64,000 nt of DNA from assembly GCA_949316495.1 (NCBI GenBank), contig OX439008.1:44023011-44087010 (forward strand). Reading direction: 5' to 3'. Position 1 is the first letter of the stretch; each line of letters opens with the position of its first letter. The position numbers and the translations under genes are program-made. Below, in pieces: positions 22,716 through 33,490 of this stretch. The stretch comes from Amphiduros pacificus (Eukaryota > Annelida > Polychaeta > Phyllodocida > Hesionidae). The notes beneath the pieces are model-generated. The model was not told where the DNA came from and did not search any database. It saw only the letters and a list, made by a program, of their open reading frames with translations.

Positions 22716-23372
22716 TTTACAACAGAATCCTGATTGATGCTCTCTTTATAACAGAAGCCTGATTGGCACTCTCTTTATAACAGAAGCCTGATTGATGTTC
22801 TCTTTATAACAGAAGCCTGATTGATGCTTTTTTTTATAACAAAAGCCTGATTGATGTTCTATTTACAACAGAAGCCTGATTGATGCTCTTTTTATAACAG
22901 AAGCCTGATTGATGCTCTCTTTATAACAGAAGCCCGATTGGTGTTCTCTTTATAACAGAAGCCTGATTGGTGTTCTCTTTATAACAGAAGCCTGATTGAT
23001 GCTTTTTTTTATAACAAAAGCCTGATTGATGTTCTATTTACAACAGAAGCCTGATTGATGCTCTTTTTATAACAGAAGCCTGATTGATGCTCTCTTTATA
23101 ACAGAAGCCTGATTGATGTTCTCTTTACAACAGAAGCCTGATTGGTGCTCTTTATAATAGAAGCCTGATTGATGTTCTCTTTATAACAGAAGCCTGATTG
23201 GTGCTCTTTATAATAGAAGCCTGATTGATGCTCTCTTTACAACAGAAGCCTGATTGATGCTCTCTTTATAACAGAAGCCTGATTGATGCTCTCTTTATAA
23301 CAGAAGCTTGATTGATGTTCTCTTTATAACAGAAGCCTGATTGGTGCTCTCTTTGTAACAGAAGCCTGATTG
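22716..23372. repeat. 29-bp minisatellite
   Basis: About 22 copies of a unit containing TGATGCTCTCTTTATAACAG and AAGCCTGAT. Several neighbouring variants (for example one with CTTTTTTTTATAACAAAAG) recur as a block about 190 bp apart, which points to copying of several units at once. Confidence 0.95.
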
Positions 23373-23650
23373 GAAAATAATAGATAAGCCGGATGTTGGT
23401 GAGCTTGAGGATTGCCTCACAAGGCTGACGTTGCCTTTGACCTCAATCATGCAACCACTCCAAAACTGGTTAATTTGGGAACTTCACTTCAGGGTCCAAA
23501 GGTCACTATCTATAGGTCTGAATCCAAAGAAGAAACGATATTCTGAGAGATTTGTCAGACCGAACACCGCACGAATGTTATTGTTTTTAGTTCATATTTA
23601 TCTTCAGATGGTTTGTATACAAAGCAAAACAAGTAAAGATAATCGTAGCA

Positions 23651-25510
23651 AATAATAATAATAATAACATAATAATAATTTTTTTATAACACCAGACAAA
23701 TGATACCAGACATATATGTTCATAGCCCTATCACCCACTGTCTTCAGATGGGTCTTGGTTACAAATAGGTAAGTACCATCATTAGATCTCAGACACCTAT
23801 CTCCCAATTTCAGTCAGAGTAGATTTAAGTTAGAACCTTCCAGATCATTTTGAAATCAATCCTAGCATGGACTGGAAGCCAGTGTAGTTCTTTCAGTTTT
23901 ATATTATCTGATATATGATCAAATTTCCTGATCCTCCCAATAGTGATGGACCCCGTTAATAATTTATCGTGACAATACCGATACCGATACTGTATAATCG
24001 ATACCAATACTTGCACGATACCGATACTGATACATGACAAAAGGGCTACCATACTGCCCCATTGAAAACAACACACCTGATCTTCACAAAAAAGTGCAAA
24101 TAAACTCTTTAAAATCCAATCATTTAAAAAATGATGAAAACCTGTATTCGCACAATGAGAATCAGTCACTTCAATGACGGAGCATCTTCTTCCCGCAGTT
24201 TACAATCCACAGGGGTTTACTATCTCAGTAATTAATATATAAACAGTACTCACAACTTCACTTGCCTTCAAACATATCAAAGAAAAAACACACCCTTTGT
24301 TATGTTTGCCACAAACACTTGAATATTTCTCAATTTCACAAGATGCTACACTGATGCAAGATGCAACTCCTCATGTTTGCATCAATGTGTAAAATCTGAC
24401 ACCTGAATGCTGGGTGAGGATCACATGTGGGTCACAGTATGATGCCCAGAAGCATGCCCAGCCTCTTATAACTTAATTGGTTAATTACCTTATACATACT
24501 ATAGGCATGTGGTCAAGTGGGGAACTACAGGGCTCAACACTGATTATAATAGATAATACTGTAGGTTACTATCATCGGTTCAAGTGAAATGAACCGGGAC
24601 GGTTCCAAAACATTAGAAACTGACAGGTTCCCGGGACTCTTCAGTACCGGGGCCCATCCCTACCATCCAACCACACAGGCTGCAGGGTTCTGTACATATT
24701 GCAGCTTCTTGATATCTGCCTTTGGAAGACCAACAAGAATACTGCTTCCATAATCATAGTTAGATGAAACAAAAGCATGAGTTAATGTTACAGCTGTTTT
24801 TTGTCTAGACACTGTCTAATAGCAAGGTTTTGGCAGGATGTCAGCCAATGGGGACATGTAAATGGTAAAGAGTATGGGGCCCAGGACTGATCCTTGTGGG
24901 ACCCCATACTTTATGGGTTTCAGAGAAGATCTATGGCACCCTACCTTGACACATTGTTTTTTGTCACAGGTATGACTAAATCCAGGTAGGGGAGTGAACT
25001 CTGACATTGCATCTTGATTCCAATCTATCAAATAGTATTTTATGGTCAACGGTGTCAAAGGCAGCAGAGAGGTCAAGCAAAAGTAAGATTACCTAATTTC
25101 TTTTGTCAAGATCACGCAGGATATCATTTTGCACCCTCAGTAAAGCAGTTTCAGTGCTATGATTTTTCTTGTAGGGTGATAGAAATTTGTCAGTAAGGCC
25201 ATTTCTTACTAAGTGAGGGAACAGTTGGTCAGCAACTGCCTTCTCTGTAAGTTTAGAAATATATGTTAAGTTTGAAACTTTGTAATTTTATTTGGTGAGC
25301 TCTAGACCTAATTTCTTCAAAAGGGGTGCTATGATAGTAATTTTCATGTTTCCAGATACTGTTGAATCAATCAGTGATTTGTTTATTATAGCAGTAATGA
25401 TGGGTAGGAGATCACACCAATAGTAGCCAGGTAGGGATGGGGTGAAGCTCACATGACTTCTTAGCTGAAATATTCACCAATGGTAGTTCATCCCTTACCT
25501 CTCATCAATT
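23651..25510 (-). mobile_element. decayed LINE B relative, 3' part
   Basis: Minus-strand remnant collinear with the 3' half of LINE B1: an (AAT)n tail at 23651, the 3' end with ACCAGACAAATGATACCAGAC, then reverse transcriptase segments. Examples are the complement of GVPQGSVLGPILFTIYMSPL near 24850-24910 and of the AFDTIDHK region near 25030-25060. There are at least two internal deletions, of roughly 100 and 400 bp, and many frame breaks. A hAT-like element was inserted at 23941-24662. The match fades near 25510. Confidence 0.85.
23941..24662. mobile_element. non-autonomous hAT-like DNA transposon
   Basis: A 722-bp insertion in the LINE remnant. The ends are inverted repeats, TAGTGATGGACCCCG and the complement of TAGGGATGGGCCCCG. 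The 8-bp flanks CCTCCCAA (23933-23940) and CCATCCAA (24663-24670) match at six of eight bases. Subterminal CGATACCGATAC repeats are typical of hAT-type MITEs. There is no transposase frame. Eight-bp duplications and this TIR style support hAT. Confidence 0.8.
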
Positions 25511-25599
25511 GTGAAGCCCCCTTAAGGGATATACTAAAGGAATTATAGAGTTTTGGGATGTTTGGGATGAGCTATCAGAATATTAAGGCATTATATTCA

Positions 25600-25815
25600 G
25601 GAGAGAAAGGGTAGTAATAAATCAGAGCTTGCAAAATGAGATCATGCGACAAATTCATGTATCACATCAAGGGATTTTCATGTGCAAGAAAAGAATCCAT
25701 GGCGTGCTATTTTGGCATGGAATGAACAAAGGAATAAAAGAAGTAGTGAGCAAATGTGCCATGAAGTAGTGAGCAAATGTGCCATATGTCCCAGTGAGGT
25801 TCCAACCTTCTAAAA
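25600..25815 (+). mobile_element. Ty3/gypsy integrase scrap (fossil)
   Basis: A short stretch resembles the zinc-binding start of a Ty3/gypsy integrase: a His-x2-His pair (HVSH) followed by Gly-Ile, an FWHGM-like tract and a Cys-x2-Cys pair (CAIC). It is an old fragment with several breaks. No LTR was found beside it, and it is not part of the 31172-36400 element. Confidence 0.5.
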
Positions 25816-25879
25816 GTGGCTGCTGACCTGTTTAAGCTATAAAACCAGTCCCAGAAGACACTAGTAGTTTGTTCCAGTC

Positions 25880-26460
25880 TTGTGAAACATGTGGATGATA
25901 GTAAAATGGTGAATACAGATGTTAGGTGCAAGCCAGGTGCAACTCTTGAAGTTATAAAGAATGAAGTTGCGAATGTCCCAGAAGGCCATGGATACAGCCA
26001 TGTGGTACTCTTCTGCGGGGCAACAATCTTCAGGATGAAGAGCTTACAGAAGTTGTAGATATATACAGAGATGTCATTAAAGCCTCAAAAGAGGTCAGCG
26101 AAAACACTATTTTGTCCAGCCTACCTCCCCCCATAAAACCTGCCGACTTCCAGGAAAAGGTCCCGACACTGCAGGTCTTCAGGTTCTTGCAGGAGAGGAG
26201 GGATGCAGACATGTTGATCACCACAAGACTTTCTACCTCAAATCTGGTGATATCAACAAGGGATACCCGTATAATGATGGTGTCATACCCACATCCAACA
26301 TTTTGGATTCCAACCAACTTGCTAAATCACTGGAACTCAACAGTAAGAATCGTGTAAAGTATGATTTCTCCAATAGAAATGGAAAAAACAAGCAGAAGAC
26401 CCAGAAACAACTTGTCAGAGAACTAAAAATTACAGAAGACTATGAAGAAGAGGACTGATC
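25880..26460 (+). pseudogene. remnant of a LINE ORF1-type SGNH/esterase domain
   Basis: The translation shows pieces of an SGNH-hydrolase-like protein of the kind found in ORF1 of CR1-type LINEs. They are CKPGATLEVIKNEV, HVVLFCG followed after a frame change by GNNLQDEELTEVV, then IYRDVIKASKEVSENTI. After further frame changes come YLKSGDINKG and NDGVIPTSN, ending NKQKTQKQLV and an acidic EDYEEED before a TGA near 26459. Block I (GDS) and the final catalytic DxxH are not intact. It lies upstream of and on the same strand as the LINE reverse-transcriptase remnant at 27136. ORF1 of that LINE is therefore likely, but a separate element is possible. Confidence 0.55.
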
Positions 26461-26656
26461 ATATATACCCACGTGTAACCATCCTGACTGTCTATATGTT
26501 ATCTTTCCTCATGTGATTGCTACCTACATGGTATATATACCCCCTGCTCCCAGACCTTAGACATACCATCGTACCAACATGGATCACAAAGGACTTGAAA
26601 CTTGATTTAAAGTAAAGCACATACTCTCCGGGGGGAAACCTCCCCCTCTGCTTGCG

Positions 26657-27151
26657 ATGACTTCCGCTCCCATTCCTACTTCTCTTGGTCCGGTCCCAGT
26701 CCGTGATGACACCCCGGACTGGAAGTCCAAGTTTGATGCCATGCATAAGTCGAATGCTAGACTTTCTGCATTAAATGCAGCAGCCAACGCTGAGATTTCT
26801 CAACGAGCGAGTGCACCCCCAGACATTCAAGACCTCGAAACTGGGAGGGCCAGACTCATGGCTGAGCTGGCCCGTACCTCCACCCTCCTGTCTGAGGAGG
26901 AGGTCCTTAGCAGATACGCTCCGACAGCTGCAGATCCTGAGGAGGGCTCTGATGATGATATCACGAGGGCTTCTGATGCTGAGAAGTCCACCCAGGTCCT
27001 GCTCTGTGTGCCTGGCCAGAAGGACGATTTCGCCAACAGCCTCTCAAGAGATGACTGGCACACCTCTATTACCACACTTACATTTCGATGGACTTGGCTG
27101 AGAAGGTGGACCTGGTTGTCATCCTGCACGATACCTGTGCAATTTAGATAA
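26657..27151 (+). CDS. 164-aa open frame, probably LINE ORF1 relic
   Basis: An open frame from ATG at 26657. It begins [15 protein letters not shown], continues [16 protein letters not shown] and an Ala/Glu-rich helical part ([16 protein letters not shown]), and then has an acidic SDDD stretch. From about residue 140 the frame looks wrong ([11 protein letters not shown]), while another frame reads [16 protein letters not shown] frameshift is therefore likely near 27070, and the sequence then passes into LINE reverse transcriptase at about 27136. It has no recognised domain. The position between an SGNH remnant and an RT remnant, all plus strand, suggests a decayed LINE or a junction of two elements. 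Confidence 0.35.
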   Translation: MTSAPIPTSLGPVPVRDDTPDWKSKFDAMHKSNARLSALNAAANAEISQRASAPPDIQDLETGRARLMAELARTSTLLSEEEVLSRYAPTAADPEEGSDDDITRASDAEKSTQVLLCVPGQKDDFANSLSRDDWHTSITTLTFRWTWLRRWTWLSSCTIPVQFR

Positions 27152-27683
27152 TAAGAAGTCAGTTATTCTATTGTTACTTGACCTCTCAGCTGCCTTTGAC
27201 ACTATTGACCATAATATACTATTAAACTGACTGGACTCTAGCTGCAACATTAAAGGTCGTGCCCTTGCGTGGATCAGGTCATACCTCAATGATAGAAGGC
27301 AAGGTTGGGTCCCACCGGTCTTCTCTTATATCCATAATGTATGGGGTCCGACAGGGCTCAATCCTGGGGCCCAAGCTTTTTACTATCTACATGTCACGTC
27401 TAGCTGATTTTCTGGCCAAGTATGGCCTCAATTATCACATCTATGTGAGGTCAGAAGTTTCCTGATCTCAAACAAGATGAAAATTAATGATGGGAAAACA
27501 AAGATGCTGTAATGTACTGACAGGTTTGGTACTACTGTTTATAATAATGCCCCAAATACTATCAGAGTGGATGACTCTGACATCACACCCTGTGAATCAG
27601 TAGTTGTACCTTGGCATAACCTTTGACTTTGAACATGAAGGCACAAATATGAAAATGTGCAAAAAGGGGTACTACCACATTAG

Positions 27684-27998
27684 TTTATTTGTTTGAGGTT
27701 TTACATCACTTTCAACATTATTTAAGTCATTTTGTGATGAGACCTACTTGTAGTAGATATAGTGCTGCCTCACTGAATTGTCATGTCACAGGTCCTTGAC
27801 ATGACAACCCACCCGGTCAGAGATTTACAAGGACAACAGGTTAACCCTTTTAGGCATGGGCCTCAGCTCGTGTGTGAAATTGTATCATGAATTCAATCTC
27901 GGCATGGCTGGGGATCAAACCCACAACCTTTGGATCACCACATAGGAACTGGTGCTAATAAGCTGGCACTCTAACCAACTGCACCACGACCCGTGGCT
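27684..27998 (-). mobile_element. tRNA-derived SINE, copy 3, inside the LINE remnant
   Basis: Same family as 734-1055. Flanks are TACTACCACATTAG (27670-27683) and TACTACCACGTTAG (27999-28012), a 14-bp duplication of LINE sequence with one change. The head has A-box-like TGCAGTTGGTTAG and B-box-like GGGTTTGATCCCC on the minus strand. It inserted after the LINE and so is younger. Confidence 0.9.
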
Positions 27999-28064
27999 TA
28001 CTACCACGTTAGAAACATAGCATCCATTAGACAATGTCTCGATGAGAAGACAGCTACAACACTA

Positions 28065-28232
28065 ACTCATGCTTTTGTTACATCTACTCATGCTTTTGTT
28101 ACATCTACTCATGCTTTTGTTACATCTACTCATGCTTTTGTTACATCTACTCATGCTTTTATTACATCTACTCATGCTTTTGTTACATCTACTCATGCTT
28201 TTATTACATCTACTCATGCTTTTGTTACATCT
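28065..28232. repeat. 21-bp tandem repeat grown from LINE coding sequence
   Basis: Eight copies of ACTCATGCTTTTGTTACATC plus T, in frame, encoding THAFVTS. LINE B1 has this segment once. Confidence 0.97.
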
Positions 28233-28455
28233 ACCCTTGATTATGGGAATGGGCTCTACCCTTGATTATGGGAATGGGCTCTACCCTTGATTATGGGAAT
28301 GGGCTCTACCCTTGATTATGGGAATGGGCTCTACCCTTGATTATGGGAATGGACTCTACCCTTGATTATGGGAATGGGCTCTACCCTTGATTATGGGAAT
28401 GGACTCTACCCTTGATTATGGGAATGGGCTCTACCCTTGATTATGGGAATGGGCT
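28233..28455. repeat. 25-bp tandem repeat grown from LINE coding sequence
   Basis: About nine copies of a unit containing CCCTTGATTATGGGAATGGG, derived from the LDYGNGL codons next to the 21-bp array. The period is not a multiple of three, so the LINE was already non-coding or lost coding here. Confidence 0.97.
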
Positions 28456-28523
28456 TCCCATGTCTGACATTAAGAAGCTGCAGTACATCCAGAACTCTGC
28501 AGTGCGTGTGGTAGGAAAAATTA

Positions 28524-28604
28524 GATCATGCCAAAAAATTTGATCATGCCAAAAAATTTGATCATGCCAAAAAATTTGATCATGCCAAAAAATTTGATCA
28601 TGCC
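28524..28604. repeat. 18-bp tandem repeat in the same LINE
   Basis: Four to five copies of GATCATGCCAAAAAATTT, derived from the KFDH region of the LINE. Confidence 0.9.
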
Positions 28605-29095
28605 AGAATTGAATTCAAAATTCTGCTTACAACCTGAAAAGCCCTTAGCGGTAAGGTGCCGCCTTACCTGCGTGATATACTCCTAGTGAAACAGGGTGAC
28701 AGGAATCTAAGATCAAATGAAGGTACCTGCCTATTGGTTCCAAAGACTCGTCTCAAGACTGTGGGAGATAGGGCTTTCTCATCCATTGGCCGCAGACTTT
28801 GGAACCCCCTTATTAGTGACATTAAGACCAGTACCTCAGTCACTTCTTTTAAGACTAGACTGAAGACGTATCTCTTCAGATAACATGTCCTCAACACTGC
28901 GCTATGAACAGTAAAGGATAATGCTTTCATCTGTAAATATATCATTATTTCATATGATCATTGTGGATGAAAAGCTTTTAGCTTGTGTTTCTTTTTAAAA
29001 CTGTACTCCACATTAAATAAAGATTATTTGTATTTGTATATTTGCAGCAGTAAGAACATCTGCATGACGCCAGGTCTGTTCACCAGTGAGATTAG

Positions 29096-30295
29096 CTGAC
29101 TATGTGTGCAAACAAGAACAAACTCAGGAGAGAAGCTTTATCTGACTATGTGTGCAAACAAAAACAAACTCAGGAGAGAAGCTTTATCTGACCATGTGTG
29201 CAAACAAGAACAAACTCAGGAGAGAAGCTTTATCTGACTATGTGTGCAAACAAGAACAAACTCAGGAGAGAGGCTTTATCTGACTATGTGTGCAAACAAG
29301 AACAAACTCAGGAGAGAAGCTTTATCTGACTATGTGTGCAAACAAGAACAAACTCAGGAGAGAAGCTTTATCTGACTATGTGTGCAAACAAGAACAAACT
29401 CAGGAGAGAGGCTTTATCTGACTATGTGTGCAAACAAGAACAAACTCAGGAGAGAATCTTTATCTGACCATGTGTGCAAACAAGAACAAACTCAGGAGAG
29501 AAGCTTTATCTGACTATGTGTGTAAACAAGAACAAACTCAGGAGAGAAGCTTTATCTGACCATGTGTGCAAACAAGAACAAACTCAGGAGAGAAGCTTTA
29601 TCTGACTATGTGTGCAAACAAGAACAAACTCAGGAGAGAAGCTTTATCTGACCATGTGTGCAAACAAGAACAAACTCAGGAGAGAAGCTTTATCTGACTA
29701 TGTGTGCAAACAAGAACAAACTCAGGAGAGAAGCTTTATCTGACCATGTGTGCAAACAAGAACAAACTCAGGAGAGAAGCTTTATCTGACCATGTGTGCA
29801 AACAAGAACAAACTCAGGAGAGAAGCTTTATCTGACTATGTGTGCAAACAAGAACAAACTCAGGAGAGAAGCTTTATCTGACCATGTGTGCAAACAAGAA
29901 CAAACTCAGGAGAGAAGCTTTATCTGACTATGTGTGCAAACAAGAACAAACTCAGGAGAGAGGCTTTATCTGACTATGTGTGCAAACAAGAACAAACTCA
30001 GGAGAGAAGCTTTATCTGACTATGTGTGCAAACAAGAACAAACTCAGGAGAGAAGCTTTATCTGACTATGTGTGCAAACAAGAACAAACTCAGGAGAGAA
30101 GCTTTATCTGACTATGTGTGCAAACAAGAACAAACTCAGGAGAGAAGCTTTATCTGACTATGTGTGCAAACAAGAACAAACTCAGGAGAGAAGCTTTATC
30201 TGACTATGTGTGCAAACAAGAACAAACTCAGGAGAGAAGCTTTATCTGACTATGTGTGCAAACAAGAACAAACTCAGGAGAGAAGCTTTATAAGG
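29096..30295. repeat. 46-bp minisatellite, about 26 copies
   Basis: Very homogeneous units containing TGACTATGTGTGCAAACAAG and AACTCAGGAGAGAAGC. A T/C change (TGACTATG or TGACCATG) and GAAGC/GAGGC are the main variants and alternate irregularly, pairwise in the middle. High identity implies recent growth. The sequence before it (29042-29095) and after it is unique. Confidence 0.97.
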
Positions 30296-30969
30296 TGTCG
30301 ACTGTTACTTAGTATAACACCAATTGTGTTATCAGGTGTTGAATGTTAGATTTAGATTTATGTGCCAAATCATATAACAAAATGCCAAATATGTGAATGT
30401 CTGTCTCCACACATGAGAGAAGCATTGCTGCTATGATGCTTAGTGATATCATTTTAATCCTAGGTGGAGACTATGCATTCTTAAACAAAAATGGCATTTG
30501 TTTAGATAATTAAAATAATTTTTTTGTTTGTTTGATTTTTTTGTTATTAAGCCAGAGTATTACACACAGATGTGTTCATATAGACTGTAAATTGCTTAAA
30601 TCCGAACAATATCCAGTATTAAATGATTATTTCATAATGTGATAAAAGACTTCAATTTTCATAATTCCATTCTTGAAACAAAGATATTTAAAGAAATGAA
30701 AGAGAAAATACTGACATTCTGCTCAAGTGAATATTTCATTTTGTTCATTAAAAAGAGATAAAAAGAAAAAAGGGAAGATGTAATAAATGGTCCCCAACCA
30801 ACATTAAATACTAATCGCTCCCGAGCATAATAAACTTGTCAGCAATGTTGTTGCAGTTGTTGTGATTTATCTATGCGAGGAACGCAGCCATTACAGCAGT
30901 GAGAGTTTATTTTACAAGTTCATAGACTGAGTGAAGCTGATCAGATCAAAAGGGCTTACTATAGCAGTC
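30296..30969. other. AT-rich sequence, no gene seen
   Basis: Nothing recognisable apart from A/T tracts. Confidence 0.4.
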
Positions 30970-31143
30970 ATGACTCCACTGCCTCTCATCGCAGCCAATC
31001 TTTTAGGCATTGGCTTGTATTTACCACAATGTGCTCTCCATCCAGGTAAGCAGAACACAGTCCTCTTCATCTACTGTTTCCAGGATGAGCTCATTTCAAG
31101 GACACAGTATATGTCTTGGGTGATGTGGCTGGTCAGCTCATCG
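30970..31143 (+). other. possible short exons with strong splice sites
   Basis: Two good donors (CATCCAG/GTAAGC at 31046-31047 and TCATCG/GTAAGC at 31143-31144) and a good acceptor (CTACTGTTTCCAG, exon from 31084) outline a 60-bp exon reading DELISRTQYM then SWVMWLVSSS. Upstream, either ATG at 30970 (MTPLPLIAANLLGIGLYLPQ, hydrophobic) or an exon after CAATCTTTTAG at about 31002 is possible. Only the second keeps frame with the 60-bp exon. No family is recognised. The LTR element inserted 28 bp past the last donor. Confidence 0.25.
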
Positions 31144-31171
31144 GTAAGCGTGGTATTAATATTAGAGCTAT

Positions 31172-31650
31172 TGTAACCCAACAAATATAAATAAATTCAA
31201 AGTTAAAATAATTATAAATAAATTCAAAGTTAAAACAATCATAAATAAAATATCATATTAACTAAGTTTGATCCCCGGAGAATGGTTGAACTTAGTGCAC
31301 ACGTAGGCCCTGGTGATTAACACCATTCCAAGATTTAGACGCCCATGATAAAATGTGATCACCAGGCGCAACCCCTTTCTCCACCAATCACAAACGGACA
31401 TTTTAAGAACACAGTTAAAACAAAGAAGTTCAACCAGTTCTCCCGGGCATATTTGGTTATGTTTTTGTACAATTTTATCATGTCTTTAAGTACTTTTTGT
31501 GTAAGTCTGTCGGCCAACCATCTAGGGCCTGAGGTATATAAGAGGTCCTCCCTGGTTGACTGGCAGGCCAGCCTGGAACAGCATTGTATGATGTGAAAAT
31601 AAAAGTTCAACCCAAACGGCACCGTGTAGTGTGGAGTTTATCCCGTGACA
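31172..31650 (+). repeat. left LTR
   Basis: 479 bp, TG...CA ends. Contains a TATATAAG promoter-like box and an AATAAA-type signal near its end. A 27-bp stretch (ATAAATAAATTCAAAGTTAAAA) is duplicated compared with the right LTR. The four bases before it (CTAT) and after the right LTR (CTAA) match at three places, so the target duplication is uncertain. Confidence 0.9.
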
Positions 31651-31873
31651 ACTGGTAGCGAGCTTTCGATCCGCGGTATGGGCTGACATTCACAAGGATA
31701 CCAGAGGTGGGTGTGTGTGTGTATTATGGTAAAATGGGCTTCTGTTTAATCAACACATCTTGTTTTGTTTTTCCTCTTTTATTTTGTGACTCCTGTGAAC
31801 ACTAAGAGTTCACAGGAGGCTCTGATTCATAACCTGGTAGGGTTCAGCGTCTCTTCCTTGTCACTACCAATCA

Positions 31874-32415
31874 TGGCAACGAAAAATAAGTTAACTTTTT
31901 CTGGTAGGCAGACGGAATCAGCGGAGGATTTTATTAGGGAACTCAAGTACCTTAAAATGGCCAATGGTTGGGATGATAAGAAATTAATGGGGAACGCGTT
32001 AGTCTCACTGAAAGCCGATGCCAAAAAGTGGTTTGAGCGTGAAGGAGAGGAGAGTTTTTATCCAGAGGGGGGTAATGCCCCTAGTTTTGTCTTATTTGAG
32101 GAAAAATTCTTGGCCAGATTCAAAGAGGACCTCAGCACTTCAGATCTCTTGTCAGATGTGCTGGCCATGTCACAGAATAGAGGGCAACCTGTGGACGATT
32201 ACTTGTCCTTGGTTTTCAAGAAATTGGCTAAACTAACGGACATGTCTGAGGAAGTTAAAGTGGGTCTTGTCATCAATGGCTTTCTTCCAGGTATTAGGGA
32301 CAACCTTAAATTGAAGAAAATTAAGACTATGTCAGATTTGGAGTTATGGTCACGAAGGATGGAAAAATTGAGCTTTGTCCAAAAGTCGGCGGCAGTCCAT
32401 TCGTTGGGTGAGTAG
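31874..32415 (+). mobile_element. gag-like region of the LTR element (fossil)
   Basis: About 180 residues from MATKNKLTFSG resemble the retrotransposon gag family: a helical core with KADAKKWFE, FLARFKEDLSTSD and GFLPGIRDNLKL. The family forms the coat of virus-like particles in Ty3/gypsy elements. A zinc-knuckle-like stretch and a protease start lie downstream. Confidence 0.75.
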
Positions 32416-33049
32416 GAGGTCGACTCCCTGTCGAGTTCTGATATTGGTGGGGTGAAACCAAAATTGTACACTCCACCAGTTAGGTCTGCAAATACTAAGT
32501 ATCTGGCTTATGGCCAGCCACATGCCTGCTCTGATGGACAGCCCATCTCTTACCCAAATCAGGGGAGAAGAGGCTCAAATAGTAACTCCCATGCGCATAG
32601 GTTTGGAATGTCCGGCAATCGAGCACAACCTGGTCCCTGTTGGTCATGTGGTGGCCCCCATGTCCAACGTAATTGCCCCAACATGTCAAGGCCCGCTGGG
32701 GTGCGTGAAGCAATAAGAAGAGGAAGAGGATATAGTATGTATGAGTAGAGGGCCTCGACCAGCCTCACATTTTCGTGGGAGGTCTGGAAATCAAAGGGGC
32801 CGCCCACATTTAAACTAATTAATCCCAACATTACGGGTGACAGATCCTGATGGTCTAGTAGTATTGGGGATGACAAATCTGTATTTGTTTCGGCTGTTGT
32901 GTGTGGTAGTTCCTCTTTGACAAGAAAAATATTATCATGTGAGGGTCAGGAGGTCGAGCTCTTGTTACTTCTAGATAGCGGTGCAACAACATTTATTTTG
33001 TCTCACCAAATATACTTACTAGATATACTTAACCTGTGTGGCCGCTTAG

Positions 33050-33490
33050 TTTAATTAAAATGATAACATGTGTGCCCGATAATAGGCCACATATTCAGTA
33101 GTTAAGATAATCACTGTGCCGGAGAGTAGGCACATAGTGCAATTAATGAGGATAATCAGTGTGCCGGAGAGTAGGCCACAAAGTGCAAATAAAGAGGATA
33201 AAATAAAAATGATGATTAGAGTGTGCCGGAGAGTAGGCCACATAGTGCAAATAAAGAGGATAATCAGTGTGCCGGAGAGTAGGCCACATGATGTAATTAA
33301 AATTGATGATATAGAGTGTGCCAGAGAGTAAGCCACGAAGTGTAATGATGTTTACATGTGCCGGATAATAGGCCACATACGTACAAAAGATAAAGGGGAC
33401 AATAAGAATCAGATGTGAGCCATATGTCAGGCCACATTGTTTTATTGAAAGTCATAAAGTGTGCCGAAGAATAGGCCACTTAGTGCATTT
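33050..33490 (+). repeat. irregular hairpin-like repeats inside the LTR element
   Basis: About nine copies of a core like GTGCCGGAGAGTAGGCCACA at 40-60-bp intervals. The ends of the core (TGTGCC and GGCCACA) can pair, so each copy may fold as a small hairpin. Spacers are AT-rich and vary. Confidence 0.8.

Larger units (their letters stand above)
27136..29041 (+). mobile_element. decayed LINE B relative, plus strand
   Basis: It starts inside the reverse transcriptase ([21 protein letters not shown]) and runs collinear with LINE B through a GVPQGS-like stretch (GVRQGSILGPK), THAFVTST and LDYGNGL to the C terminus and a 3' UTR ending near AATAAAGATTATTTG. The segment with the YADD box is deleted, so the element is dead. 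It was hit by a SINE (27684-27998) and carries three separate tandem expansions. Its 3' UTR differs from that of LINE B1/B2, so it belongs to a sister subfamily. Confidence 0.85.
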
